Origin: CAZMYO01 sp964570525
GTDB lineage: Bacteria; Patescibacteriota; Patescibacteriia; Magasanikbacterales; GWA2-37-8
Assembly: GCA_964570525.1 (NCBI GenBank)
Contig: CAZMYO010000006.1
Span: 1 to 19,148, forward strand
Reading direction: 5' to 3'
DNA: 19,148 nucleotides
Shown here: positions 1 through 6,554 of the stretch, piece after piece
Numbering within the stretch: the stretch's first letter is position 1
How the letters are laid out: each line of letters opens with the position of its first letter
Program-made: the position numbers and the translations under genes
Notes under the pieces: generated by a model
What the model was told of the DNA's origin: nothing
The model's database searches: none
Seen by the model: only the letters and a program-made list of their open reading frames with translations

Positions 1-27
1 TTAATTCAGGGAAAGCAATTAATCTCT

Positions 28-813
28 ATGATTAAAAAATTACAACGCATATTGGTTGCCTTAGTCGCGTTGCTTCTCCCGCTTACCCCACTCGTTGCTC
101 TAGCCGCCTTTAACGACGTTACTACCGATGGAACCGCCAACATAGTATTGCCCGGTAACGGATTGACCTACAATTTGAAGACCAGTTTGGCTACCGAAAC
201 TTTCACTGTTAATGATAGTTCCATTGATTTCGCGATGAAAAGCGGGTCTATCATTGAGCTTACCTCGGCAAATCGCAGTTCATTCGCGATTACTACTGCC
301 GGATCGTGTAGCACGCAAACCAGCTGTTCGGGCGTAGAATCGTATGCCTATGTAAGCTGTACCGAAACTCAAACGGTGAGGATCACTCCGGGTGTTGCCA
401 ACACCTGTGCAAGCGGCGGCGGCACTAGCAGCGGCGGCGGAACAAGCGGTGGTGGAGGCGGTGGTGGAGGAGGAAGTCCTGCTCCAGCAAAGCCTGCTAC
501 TCCAGCTACACCGGCGACACCCGCTGTCCCAACGGTAAGCCCGGCAATTCCAGCGACTCCTGCAACTCCGGCGACACCCGCCAAGCCAGCGACTCCTGTA
601 AAAGTGAAAGACTTGGTTTCAGGATCGACAGGAAAACCAGTCAAAGACGTTCAGACAAAGCTCCAAACCCTTGGTTTCTTCCCAAAGAAGACCAAAGTAA
701 ATGGAATCTTTGGGCCAACTACTGCCAAAGCGGTAAAGGCTTTCCAAAAAGCCAATGGTCTTAAGCAAACTGGTAAGGTTGATGCGGCCACGAGAGCGAA
801 GCTCAACAAATAG
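28..813 (+). CDS. Secreted protein with C-terminal peptidoglycan-binding (PG_binding_1) domain
   Basis: A 261-residue exported protein. Residues 1-27 form a Sec signal peptide: basic MIKKLQR, a Leu/Val/Ala core, and an ALA-A cleavage site near 26/27. Residues 28-127 are a Thr/Ser-rich domain I do not recognise, with four cysteines (94, 100, 111, 127) that could form two disulfides outside the cytoplasm. Residues 129-149 are a Gly/Ser linker and 151-190 a low-complexity Pro-Ala-Thr repeat, which looks like a wall-spanning stalk. Residues about 194-261 match the PG_binding_1 fold: SGSTGKPVKDVQTKLQTLGF, then NGIFGPTTAKAVKAFQKANG, and a final DAATRAKLNK helix. The likely role is a cell-wall-anchored surface protein. 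The anchoring domain is clear; the function of the N-terminal domain is unknown. A strong hairpin terminator follows the stop, so the gene ends its transcript. The upstream promoter is largely outside the window. Confidence 0.85.
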   Translation: MIKKLQRILVALVALLLPLTPLVALAAFNDVTTDGTANIVLPGNGLTYNLKTSLATETFTVNDSSIDFAMKSGSIIELTSANRSSFAITTAGSCSTQTSCSGVESYAYVSCTETQTVRITPGVANTCASGGGTSSGGGTSGGGGGGGGGSPAPAKPATPATPATPAVPTVSPAIPATPATPATPAKPATPVKVKDLVSGSTGKPVKDVQTKLQTLGFFPKKTKVNGIFGPTTAKAVKAFQKANGLKQTGKVDAATRAKLNK

Positions 814-824
814 TTACTATCAAA

Positions 825-853
825 AAAGAAATCCCCAGCTCGGGGATTTCTTT
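825..853 (+). terminator. Rho-independent terminator
   Basis: A perfect 12-bp stem pairs AAAGAAATCCCC (825-836) with GGGGATTTCTTT (842-853) around a 5-nt loop, 11 bases after the stop of the peptidoglycan-binding gene. The T-tract is part of the stem's 3' arm rather than a long separate run. Confidence 0.8.
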
Positions 854-876
854 GATTTAAAACTCTATGTTCTCAC

Positions 877-905
877 TTGAAAAAATGACAGCAATCTGTT
901 AGTAT
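877..905 (+). promoter_or_regulatory. Candidate sigma70 promoter for the ugd-epimerase transcript
   Basis: TTGAAA (877-882, 5/6 to consensus), a 17-bp spacer, then TAGTAT (900-905, 4/6). It lies after the terminator and before ugd. Transcription starting near 912 would carry the whole palindromic repeat at 933-1049 in the 5' leader. Identified by motif only. Confidence 0.45.
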
Positions 906-932
906 AGTTGGGTTGTTGTCTAACTCTGCAAC

Positions 933-1049
933 TGTCATTTCGATCCGCCGGCTGGCGGAGCCGGCTGGCGGAGCCGGCTGGCGGAGAGAAATCTCTGTCC
1001 AATTGGCCAAAACAATGTGACAGAGATCCCTCCTACGGTCGGGATGACA
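933..1049. repeat. 117-bp palindromic intergenic repeat (MITE-like)
   Basis: The outer ends are inverted: TGTCATTTCGATC at 933-945 against TGTCATCCCGACC read on the minus strand from 1049 (10 of 13 match). Inside, ATCTCTGTC (991-999) and GACAGAGAT (1019-1027) form a perfect 9-bp pair around a 19-nt loop. The left arm carries a 13-bp tandem expansion. No coding capacity is evident. The element runs to within 12 bases of the ugd ATG and supplies the GTG-initiated false extension of that frame. Its ends resemble those of the repeat at 9334-9438 (TGTCAT...ATGACA). Confidence 0.8.
947..985 (+). repeat. Three perfect tandem copies of a 13-bp unit
   Basis: GCCGGCTGGCGGA occurs at 947-959, 960-972 and 973-985 with no mismatch. 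Each unit is partly self-complementary (TCCGCC/GGCGGA around GGCT). The array is inserted in the left arm of the 933-1049 palindrome and has no counterpart in the right arm. Confidence 0.95.
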
Positions 1050-1061
1050 AATAAAAATTTT

Positions 1062-2462
1062 ATGAATATTCTTTATATTGGCGGGGGATTCGTGGGCGCC
1101 TGTTCGGCGGCGGTTTCAGCCGATAGCGGCCACCAAACGCTTGTGTTTGATATAGATGCAAAGAAAGTCGCCGCTTTAAGTTCCGGTGATAGAGATACCA
1201 TTGAATCTTGTTTATTTGAAGATGGTCTGGGGGATCTGATCATCCGTAATAGCGAGCGTCTTACGTTTACCAGTGACTACCGCGAAGTGGAGAAATTTTT
1301 GGATACCTGCGACGCGGTGTTTATGTGTTTGCCGACCCCCGAAATTGGCGAAACTGGCGAGAGTGATTTGAGCTATTATTTTGATGCCGCTAAAAAATTA
1401 GCCAACAGTCTCACTCGGCGCAACGGTGGCCGGCAGGAAAACCGCGTTGTTATCGTCAATAAAAGCACCGTTCCCATTACCATGGTAGATCAGACTGCGG
1501 AGATAACGCAGGCTCTCGGGGTAAAAAATTATGGCATTGTTTCTAATCCAGAGTTTTTAGTGGAAGGAAAAGCGGTCGAAGGATCAATCCGGCCCGATCG
1601 AGTGGTGGTGGGGGCTTGGCGCGAGGAAGATTTTAAGGTAATGCGCCAAGTGTATGAGCGTTTTTATAATTCTTCCACCGTAAAATACGTGGAAGTGAAC
1701 CCCAAAGAAGCCGCCGCCGGAAAACTTTTGGCAAATTTTTACTTGTTTAACAAGTTAGCTGTCTGTTTTGATGTTATTGGTAGAACCAGCGAAGCTTTTT
1801 CCGATCTCCAGTTTGAAAATATCCGAAAAATATTAACCACCGACCCCCGCATCGGCACCTGGGGACTTTACGACAGCCTTTACGCCGGTGGCAGCTGTTT
1901 TATTAAGGACGCCCGTTCCTTATCGCACCAGCTCCAGACTGCCGGTCAGAACGCTGTTCTAGTCAACGAAACTCATTTAGCCAATAAACGCCAGTTAGAA
2001 TTATTCCTTGGTCGCGCTCAAGTCGAAGCCAAACTCGATTGGACAGGAAAAACCGTGGCTCTCTTAGGTTTGTCCTTTAAACAAGGCACCAATGATATAC
2101 GAAACTCCCCGAGCATTGATATTACGCATTTTCTGCTTGAGAATCAAGTGAAAAAAATTCACCTTTTCGATCCAGTAGCCAATTCAAACTTTAAACAACT
2201 CTTTCCGGAGTCAGAGCAAATTCAGTACACAGTGGATGAGGTGGCGGCTCTTGAAAACGTGGACGTGATTATTGTTGCCACCGACTGGCCGCAGTTTAGA
2301 AGCCTGGCTGATACCCTGCTCAAAACTGATTTAGCCACCAAGCCTCTTTTGATGGACGGCCGCCGAATGTTTCAGCATCGCCATACTGACTTACAACAAG
2401 CTGGATTCGGTATTATTGCTGTGGGTTCACCTTTTATAAAAGGAGAATCTTCTAATCTTTAG
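1062..2462 (+). CDS. ugd: UDP-glucose 6-dehydrogenase
   Basis: A 466-residue NAD-dependent dehydrogenase converting UDP-glucose to UDP-glucuronate in the cytoplasm. The N-terminal Rossmann motif is IGGGFVGACSA (residues 6-16). It has the STVPITMVDQT segment (135-145), SNPEFLVEGKAV (161-172) and PDRVVVG (178-184). The catalytic cysteine is C279 in GGSCFIKDARSL, where family members usually have GGSCFPKD. The C-terminal domain has LGLSFKQGTNDIRNSPSIDI. The frame is open back to a GTG at 1017, but those 15 residues are encoded by the palindromic repeat. The ATG at 1062 places the Rossmann fold at residue 2 as in the family, so I chose it. No clear Shine-Dalgarno precedes it. The neighbour is an SDR epimerase, fitting supply of uronic-acid or epimerised sugars for a surface glycan. 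The family is certain; an exact NDP-sugar preference (UDP-Glc, UDP-GlcNAc or UDP-ManNAc) cannot be read directly. Confidence 0.92.
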   Translation: MNILYIGGGFVGACSAAVSADSGHQTLVFDIDAKKVAALSSGDRDTIESCLFEDGLGDLIIRNSERLTFTSDYREVEKFLDTCDAVFMCLPTPEIGETGESDLSYYFDAAKKLANSLTRRNGGRQENRVVIVNKSTVPITMVDQTAEITQALGVKNYGIVSNPEFLVEGKAVEGSIRPDRVVVGAWREEDFKVMRQVYERFYNSSTVKYVEVNPKEAAAGKLLANFYLFNKLAVCFDVIGRTSEAFSDLQFENIRKILTTDPRIGTWGLYDSLYAGGSCFIKDARSLSHQLQTAGQNAVLVNETHLANKRQLELFLGRAQVEAKLDWTGKTVALLGLSFKQGTNDIRNSPSIDITHFLLENQVKKIHLFDPVANSNFKQLFPESEQIQYTVDEVAALENVDVIIVATDWPQFRSLADTLLKTDLATKPLLMDGRRMFQHRHTDLQQAGFGIIAVGSPFIKGESSNL

Positions 2463-2479
2463 TCTTTGAATCTTCAGTT

Positions 2480-2530
2480 ATGTCACATTATTTAGTTACC
2501 GGCGGGGCCCCGCACCAATGTTATTTATAA
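2480..2530 (+). pseudogene. Vestigial 5' end of an NAD-dependent epimerase gene
   Basis: From ATG 2480 the frame reads MSHYLVTGGAP, the standard SDR-epimerase opening, then HQCYL and a stop at 2528. Switching frame just after GGA gives T-N-V-I, so the sequence reads as VTGGA...GTNVI with the G-F-I part of GFIGTN deleted and the frame lost. An intact gene with the same opening (MKYLVTGGAGFIGTN) starts 9 bases further on. This looks like a decayed or truncated duplicate, or a recombination scar. Confidence 0.6.
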
Positions 2531-2538
2531 AAAAATAT

Positions 2539-3447
2539 ATGAAATATTTGGTAACAGGTGGGGCGGGATTTATTGGAACAAATTTAGTTAAAAAATTGTT
2601 CGCGGACGGGCATTCTGTTACCGTACTTGATAATTACGCGGCTGGGAAAAAGGAAGAAAGAATACAGGCGGGTGTCACGTATGTGGAGGGAGATATACGA
2701 AATACCGCTGATCTGGATAAAGTTTGCGCTGGCGTTGACGGAATTTTTCATTTGGCGGCTTTACCTCGGGTAACTTTTTCCGTTGAACATCCTTGGGAAA
2801 CGCACGATACCAATGTAAACGGCACGTTGCAGGTACTCTTGGCCGCAGAGCGCCATAAGATTAAGCGCGTCGTTTTTTCTTCTTCCTCGTCCACCTACGG
2901 CGCCCAAGAAAAAAAACTGCTCCGCGAAGACATGCCGAAGAAGCCGATTAGTCCCTACGCTTTGCATAAATTTGTAGGCGAACATTATTGCCGTTTATTC
3001 GCGGAATTGTATGGAGTAGAAACTGTTAGCTTAATTTATTTTAATATTTATGGGTCGTATTTTGATCCTAATGGAGCCTACGCTTTAGTCGTTGGTAAAT
3101 TCTTAAAGCAGCTTAAAAACGGAGAGCCGATGACGGTTTGCGGCGACGGCAAATACTATCGTGATTACACCCATGTTGCGGATGTGGTGCGGGCTAATAT
3201 TTTGGCTATGACCAATCCCAAAGTCGGGCATGGTGAGACGTTTAACATTGGCAATGGCACGCCGCACACAGTTAACGAGTTGGTCAAAATTATCGGCGGT
3301 AAATTTATTTTTGTTCCTGAACGACCGGGCGATGCTCGGTTTTCTGGGGCAGACAACAGTAAAGCCAAAAAAATTCTCGGCTGGAAACCCACGATCGGTT
3401 TAGAAGATGGAATCAAAGCGCTCAAGAAAGAGTGGGGGATACTATAA
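2539..3447 (+). CDS. NAD-dependent nucleotide-sugar epimerase/dehydratase (extended SDR, GalE/WbpP-like)
   Basis: A 302-residue extended SDR. It has the NAD-binding motif TGGAGFIG (residues 6-13), D31 at the end of beta-2 for the NAD ribose, GDI at 51-53 and FHLAALPRV (70-78). A serine cluster, SSSSS (114-118), precedes TYG. The catalytic pair is Y140xxxK144 (SPYALHK). Further motifs are NIYGSYFDPNGAY, the substrate-pocket stretch GDGKYYRDYTHVADV, and FNIGNG. The most likely reaction is C4 epimerisation of a UDP-hexose, UDP-HexNAc or UDP-uronate. UDP-glucuronate is supplied by ugd upstream, so UDP-GlcA 4-epimerase is also possible. The frame is open from an ATG at 2518, but the family N-terminus matches ATG 2539. 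A broken copy of the same 5' end lies just upstream. Confidence 0.85.
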   Translation: MKYLVTGGAGFIGTNLVKKLFADGHSVTVLDNYAAGKKEERIQAGVTYVEGDIRNTADLDKVCAGVDGIFHLAALPRVTFSVEHPWETHDTNVNGTLQVLLAAERHKIKRVVFSSSSSTYGAQEKKLLREDMPKKPISPYALHKFVGEHYCRLFAELYGVETVSLIYFNIYGSYFDPNGAYALVVGKFLKQLKNGEPMTVCGDGKYYRDYTHVADVVRANILAMTNPKVGHGETFNIGNGTPHTVNELVKIIGGKFIFVPERPGDARFSGADNSKAKKILGWKPTIGLEDGIKALKKEWGIL

Positions 3448-3460
3448 ATATTTTGAGACT

Positions 3461-3520
3461 GAAGATTGTCCCGATCCCGACTAAGTCGGGATCGAGGATC
3501 CCGCTTTGGCGGGGAAGATT
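3461..3520. repeat. Double-hairpin intergenic element flanked by a 7-bp direct repeat
   Basis: The first hairpin is a 10-bp perfect stem, GATCCCGACT (3473-3482) with AGTCGGGATC (3484-3493). A linker with GGATCC follows, and then CCCGC (3500-3504) with GCGGG (3509-3513). GAAGATT occurs at both edges (3461-3467 and 3514-3520). A further partial copy, CGACTTAGTCGGGAT, lies at 3533-3547. The same architecture with different stem sequences recurs at 6486-6543. It sits between the convergent epimerase and rpmA genes and may also serve as a two-way terminator. Confidence 0.6.
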
Positions 3521-3563
3521 TAAAAAACCACCTCGACTTAGTCGGGATGGTTGATTAGCATCA

Positions 3564-3591
3564 TTCGTGGACCTCAAGGCCATTCGTGAAA
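3564..3591. repeat. Short direct repeat CATTCGTG
   Basis: CATTCGTG occurs twice about 20 bases apart, just downstream of the rpmA stop codon on its transcript, with GGACCTCAAGGCC between the copies. Together with the hairpins at 3461-3547 it fills the 151-base gap between the convergent genes. No function is evident. Confidence 0.4.
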
Positions 3592-3598
3592 TTACAAT

Positions 3599-3874
3599 CT
3601 AGTCTACAACACTCACAAACTTTGCCATCTTTAGCTTGCCGTCAAACCGGCGGCGTTTGTGCTGTGAAAATTTGAGTTTGCCGTTGGCCACGGAGAAGAG
3701 GGTGTCATCTTTTCCCTTTTTGACATTTTCTCCGGGATGAAACCTGGTTCCGCGTTGGCGGATAATAATCATTCCCTTTTTAATTGTCTGTCCGTCGTGC
3801 ATCTTGACGCCTAGACGCTGCGCGTTAGAATCGCGTCCCAGCCGCGTAGAGCCACCGGCTTTTTTATGCGACAT
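3599..3874 (-). CDS. rpmA: 50S ribosomal protein L27 (bL27)
   Basis: A 91-residue protein of normal length for bL27. The N-terminus MSHKKAGGSTRLGRDSNAQR is the highly conserved tail that reaches toward the peptidyl-transferase centre. RLGVK, then IIIRQRGTRFHPGENVKKGKDDTLF, gives the rest of the family signature. There is no Firmicutes-type N-terminal propeptide, so no Prp-like processing is expected. The usual partner rplU (L21) is not next to it in this window; the upstream gene is on the other strand. A near-consensus promoter lies 36 bases upstream on the minus strand, so it appears to be transcribed alone. No Shine-Dalgarno is evident before the ATG. Confidence 0.95.
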   Translation of the reverse strand: MSHKKAGGSTRLGRDSNAQRLGVKMHDGQTIKKGMIIIRQRGTRFHPGENVKKGKDDTLFSVANGKLKFSQHKRRRFDGKLKMAKFVSVVD

Positions 3875-3909
3875 AGTAAGTAGAATTATTGCCTTATTTA
3901 GGTAAAAAC

Positions 3910-3938
3910 AGTATACTATAAAGTATCACACCTGTCAA
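3910..3938 (-). promoter_or_regulatory. Sigma70 promoter of rpmA
   Basis: Read on the minus strand: TTGACA (3938-3933, perfect), a 17-bp spacer, TATACT (3915-3910, 5/6). The predicted start near 3903 leaves a leader of about 29 bases before the rpmA ATG. Confidence 0.85.
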
Positions 3939-3951
3939 GATCGGTTTGTAA

Positions 3952-3972
3952 TTAGACATTAGAAATCAGACC
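3952..3972 (+). repeat. Heptameric iterated motif upstream of the small membrane protein gene
   Basis: Three consecutive 7-mers TTAGACA, TTAGAAA and TCAGACC. Copies differ at one to three positions. It could be drift-prone spacer sequence; no function is evident. Confidence 0.4.
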
Positions 3973-3989
3973 TTTGTTATTTTCAAGCT

Positions 3990-4343
3990 ATGTTTTACTC
4001 TCCAAAACTATATCTGCGCGACCCCTGGGTTAGCCTGCCACTCTTGGCATCCCTCGCTCTCCAGGCTGCCATGTGGTGGTATATCGTCTCTAAAATACCG
4101 CGAACCGGCGAGCAAATTTTTTTGCATTATAACATTATGTTCGGGATAGATTTGGTGGGGGAGTGGTGGAAAATTTTGTTTGCCCCAATTTCCGGCGCGG
4201 CGGTCTTGATAATCAATTACTTACTTTCCTTTACTCTTTACAGCGCCAACAGATTCTTGGCTCGATTGCTCGCGGTATTCACCACCTGTTTTGAAACTCT
4301 TTTGTTAATTGGAGCAGTACTCATCGTGCGGCTTAATATTTAG
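3990..4343 (+). CDS. Small three-TM membrane protein of unknown function
   Basis: A 117-residue hydrophobic protein with predicted TM segments at about 15-33, 61-82 and 92-113. A short loop between TM1 and TM2 (about 34-60) carries FLHYNIMFGIDLVGEWW. I do not recognise a characterised family. The stop is 10 bases before the ATG of the SEDS glycosyltransferase, so the two are probably co-transcribed. An accessory role in envelope synthesis follows only from that position. No convincing promoter or Shine-Dalgarno is visible upstream. Confidence 0.7.
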   Translation: MFYSPKLYLRDPWVSLPLLASLALQAAMWWYIVSKIPRTGEQIFLHYNIMFGIDLVGEWWKILFAPISGAAVLIINYLLSFTLYSANRFLARLLAVFTTCFETLLLIGAVLIVRLNI

Positions 4344-4353
4344 TTCTACGATT

Positions 4354-5466
4354 ATGATCCGTGGAAACACTGCCGCCGCCAAAGCGGATAGAGTGTTCTT
4401 ATTTTATATAATTTTGATCGTGCTGTTTGGTTTGGCGGCGCTCATGTCAGCCAGCACGCCAGCAGGTTTTAGCAAGTTCAACGACGCCTATTTTTTTGTA
4501 AAAAGACAAATTATCTTCGGCCTCATCCCCGGATTAATTTTATTTCTTATCACGGCTAAAGTTGATTATCATAATTGGCGAAAGTTAAGCTGGGCGTTGT
4601 ATGGAATGTCCCTGATTTTGTTGGGCCTTGTATTCATGCCCCAGATTGGAGTCACCGCCAACTATTCCCGGAGCTGGTTGAGCTTCGGCGGCGTAAACTT
4701 TCAGCCTTCCGAATTTGCCAAGCTAGCTGCGGTCGTCATGTTAGCGCATCTCCTCACTTTAAAGAAATATAACTGGAGTGATTGGCAAACTAGCCTGTTG
4801 CCGATTTTAGCAATTCTCGCGCCGTCGCTTATATTAATCCTTCTACAGCCCGACGTGGGAACACTCTCCATACTGGTTGTTACCATTTTTATAATGCTCT
4901 ATCTGGTTAAAGTACCAGGGCGCTATCTGTTTTTTTTGAGCCTTCTCGGTATTATCGCATCCATTATTCTCGTGCTAGCGGCGCCTTACCGAGCCAAACG
5001 CCTCACCACTTTTTTATATCCCGAGCTTGATCCCAAAGGCGTGGGGTATCAGGTAAACCAAGCTTTTTTGGCTGTGGGGTCTGGGGGTTTTTGGGGTCTT
5101 GGGTTCGGTCATTCCCGGCAGAAATTTCAATATTTACCGGAAGTTTCCGCCGATTCCATCTACGCGATTATCGCCGAGGAAAACGGTTTCTTGGTTTCGA
5201 CTGGTCTCGTAGTTTTAATTTTGCTTATTGCTTGGCGCGGATTTAAAATTGCCAAATCCGCCCCGGATGAATTTGGCTGTTTACTGGTGAATGGAATCAT
5301 GATATGGTTAGTGTGGCAATCTTTCCTAAATATCGGGGCCATGGTAGGGGCATTGCCCCTCACCGGCGTGCCACTGCCGTTTGTAAGCCACGGCGGTTCG
5401 GCGCTATCGGCCGCTTTGGCGGCGGTGGGAATCGTGGCCAATGTAAGCAAAACAACCAGATCTTAG
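4354..5466 (+). CDS. SEDS-family peptidoglycan glycosyltransferase (FtsW/RodA type)
   Basis: A 370-residue polytopic protein with about ten hydrophobic segments, the usual SEDS length. Family motifs: SASTPAG near 32, SRSWLSFGGVNFQPSEFAKLA (about 105-125), LQPDVGTLSIL (164-174), GVGYQVNQAFLAVGSGGFWG (229-248), and LPEVSADSIYAIIAEENG (261-278). D267 corresponds to the essential SEDS aspartate, which E. coli RodA has in HTDFIF. The C-terminal motif is PLTGVPLPFVSHGGSA. It polymerises lipid II glycan strands with a class B PBP partner, which is not in this window. FtsW versus RodA cannot be settled from motifs alone. The frame opens at 4309, overlapping the upstream gene, but ATG 4354 avoids that overlap and leaves a normal short N-terminal tail. 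Confidence 0.9.
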   Translation: MIRGNTAAAKADRVFLFYIILIVLFGLAALMSASTPAGFSKFNDAYFFVKRQIIFGLIPGLILFLITAKVDYHNWRKLSWALYGMSLILLGLVFMPQIGVTANYSRSWLSFGGVNFQPSEFAKLAAVVMLAHLLTLKKYNWSDWQTSLLPILAILAPSLILILLQPDVGTLSILVVTIFIMLYLVKVPGRYLFFLSLLGIIASIILVLAAPYRAKRLTTFLYPELDPKGVGYQVNQAFLAVGSGGFWGLGFGHSRQKFQYLPEVSADSIYAIIAEENGFLVSTGLVVLILLIAWRGFKIAKSAPDEFGCLLVNGIMIWLVWQSFLNIGAMVGALPLTGVPLPFVSHGGSALSAALAAVGIVANVSKTTRS

Positions 5467-5491
5467 GAAGTTACTTTTTTCTTTGTTCTTT

Positions 5492-6466
5492 ATGCGGATT
5501 CTTGTTACCGGAGGCGCGGGGTTTATCGGCTCTAATTTTATACGCTATCTCATTAAAAAGTATCCAGAGTATGAGATTACCAATCTGGATTTATTAACGT
5601 ACGCTGGCAATTTAGAAAATCTAAAGGAATTAAAACGAAACAAAAACTACTGTTTTGTAAAAGGCGATATTGCCGACAAAAAACTCATCAATAAATTGGT
5701 AAAAAAAACCGATCGCCTGGTTAATTTTGCCGCCGAAACGCACGTTGACCGTTCCATCGCCGATAGCTCGGCATTTATCCGTACTAATATCGTTGGCACG
5801 CACACGCTTCTTGAGGCGGCAAAAAATAATAGGGGCAAACGCTTCCATCAAGTTTCTACCGATGAGGTGTTTGGTGAACTTGGCCAAAATAACTCTCCCT
5901 TCAACGAACAAACTCCATATAATCCGAGGAGTCCATATAGCGCGTCCAAAGCCGGGGCCGATCATCTGGTGAGGGCATACTTTCACACTTACAATTTGCC
6001 AATTACCATTTCCAATTGTTCCAATAACTACGGTCCCTACCAGTTTCCCGAAAAACTCCACGCTCTCTTCATTACTAATTTAATTGAAGGTAAAAAAGTT
6101 CCTGTGTACGGCGATGGTCTACAGCGGCGAGACTGGCTATACGTGGAAGATCACTGCGAGGCGCTTGATAAAATTATCCACGGCGGTAAACCCGGAGAAA
6201 CCTATTGCATTGGCGGAGATTCAGAAAAAACAAATTTAGAAATTACTCGAGCGATACTTAAATTTCTCGACAAAGACGAAAGTTTTATCGAACATGTTTC
6301 CGATCGTCCCGGCCACGATCGCCGCTACGCCATTGATTTTTCTAAAATTACGCGCGAACTCGGCTGGCAACCGCGCACTACCTTTGAGCAGGGGATGAAA
6401 AAGACGATAGAATGGTATAAAACCAACGAGCGCTGGTGGAAACCCCTCAAGCGTAAATCAGCGTAA
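5492..6466 (+). CDS. rmlB: dTDP-glucose 4,6-dehydratase
   Basis: A 324-residue extended SDR that oxidises and dehydrates dTDP-glucose to dTDP-4-keto-6-deoxyglucose. It has TGGAGFIGS (6-14), DLLTYAGNL (33-41), and ETHVDRSI (82-89). The T123-D124-E125 catalytic triplet is in STDEVFGE, and Y149xxxK153 in YSASK. Then come NCSNNYGPYQFPEKL, GDGLQRRDWLYVEDH and the C-terminal RPGHDRRYAID. These are bacterial RmlB signatures rather than those of plant UDP-rhamnose synthase. The ATG at 5492 gives the canonical N-terminus; an in-frame TTG lies at 5483. It is 25 bases after the SEDS gene and leads into the NRS/ER-like gene, the expected next step. UDP-glucose as substrate cannot be excluded. Confidence 0.94.
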   Translation: MRILVTGGAGFIGSNFIRYLIKKYPEYEITNLDLLTYAGNLENLKELKRNKNYCFVKGDIADKKLINKLVKKTDRLVNFAAETHVDRSIADSSAFIRTNIVGTHTLLEAAKNNRGKRFHQVSTDEVFGELGQNNSPFNEQTPYNPRSPYSASKAGADHLVRAYFHTYNLPITISNCSNNYGPYQFPEKLHALFITNLIEGKKVPVYGDGLQRRDWLYVEDHCEALDKIIHGGKPGETYCIGGDSEKTNLEITRAILKFLDKDESFIEHVSDRPGHDRRYAIDFSKITRELGWQPRTTFEQGMKKTIEWYKTNERWWKPLKRKSA

Positions 6467-6474
6467 TCTTGTTT

Positions 6475-6554
6475 ATAATCTGCGTCCCGATTTCCTTTCG
6501 AGGAAATCGCGGATCCTCGATTTTGCGCCATAGCAAAATCGGGATAATCTGTGT
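6475..6554. repeat. Double-hairpin intergenic element flanked by an 11-bp direct repeat
   Basis: The direct repeats are ATAATCTGCGT (6475-6485) and ATAATCTGTGT (6544-6554), matching at 10 of 11. Between them hairpin 1 pairs CGATTTCC (6488-6495) with GGAAATCG (6502-6509). Hairpin 2 pairs CGATTTTGC (6518-6526) with GCAAAATCG (6533-6541). Outer CCCGAT and ATCGGG also pair. The GGATCC between the hairpins and the overall plan match the element at 3461-3520. The right repeat abuts the next start codon, so the element fills the whole rmlB to NRS/ER gap. Confidence 0.7.

Noticed and set aside
441..474. Gly-coding G-rich tract as a phase-variable site
   Set aside because: The tract is interrupted by T and A and has no long homopolymer, so slippage is not especially likely.
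369..644. Minus-strand frame rich in Ala-Gly-Val and with a poly-proline run
   Set aside because: It is the complement of the Gly and Pro-Ala-Thr repeats of the secreted protein; its composition comes from that gene.
3461..3598. CRISPR-like or small-RNA interpretation of the clustered hairpins
   Set aside because: There are no evenly spaced identical repeats with unique spacers and no cas genes; a dispersed hairpin repeat explains it better.
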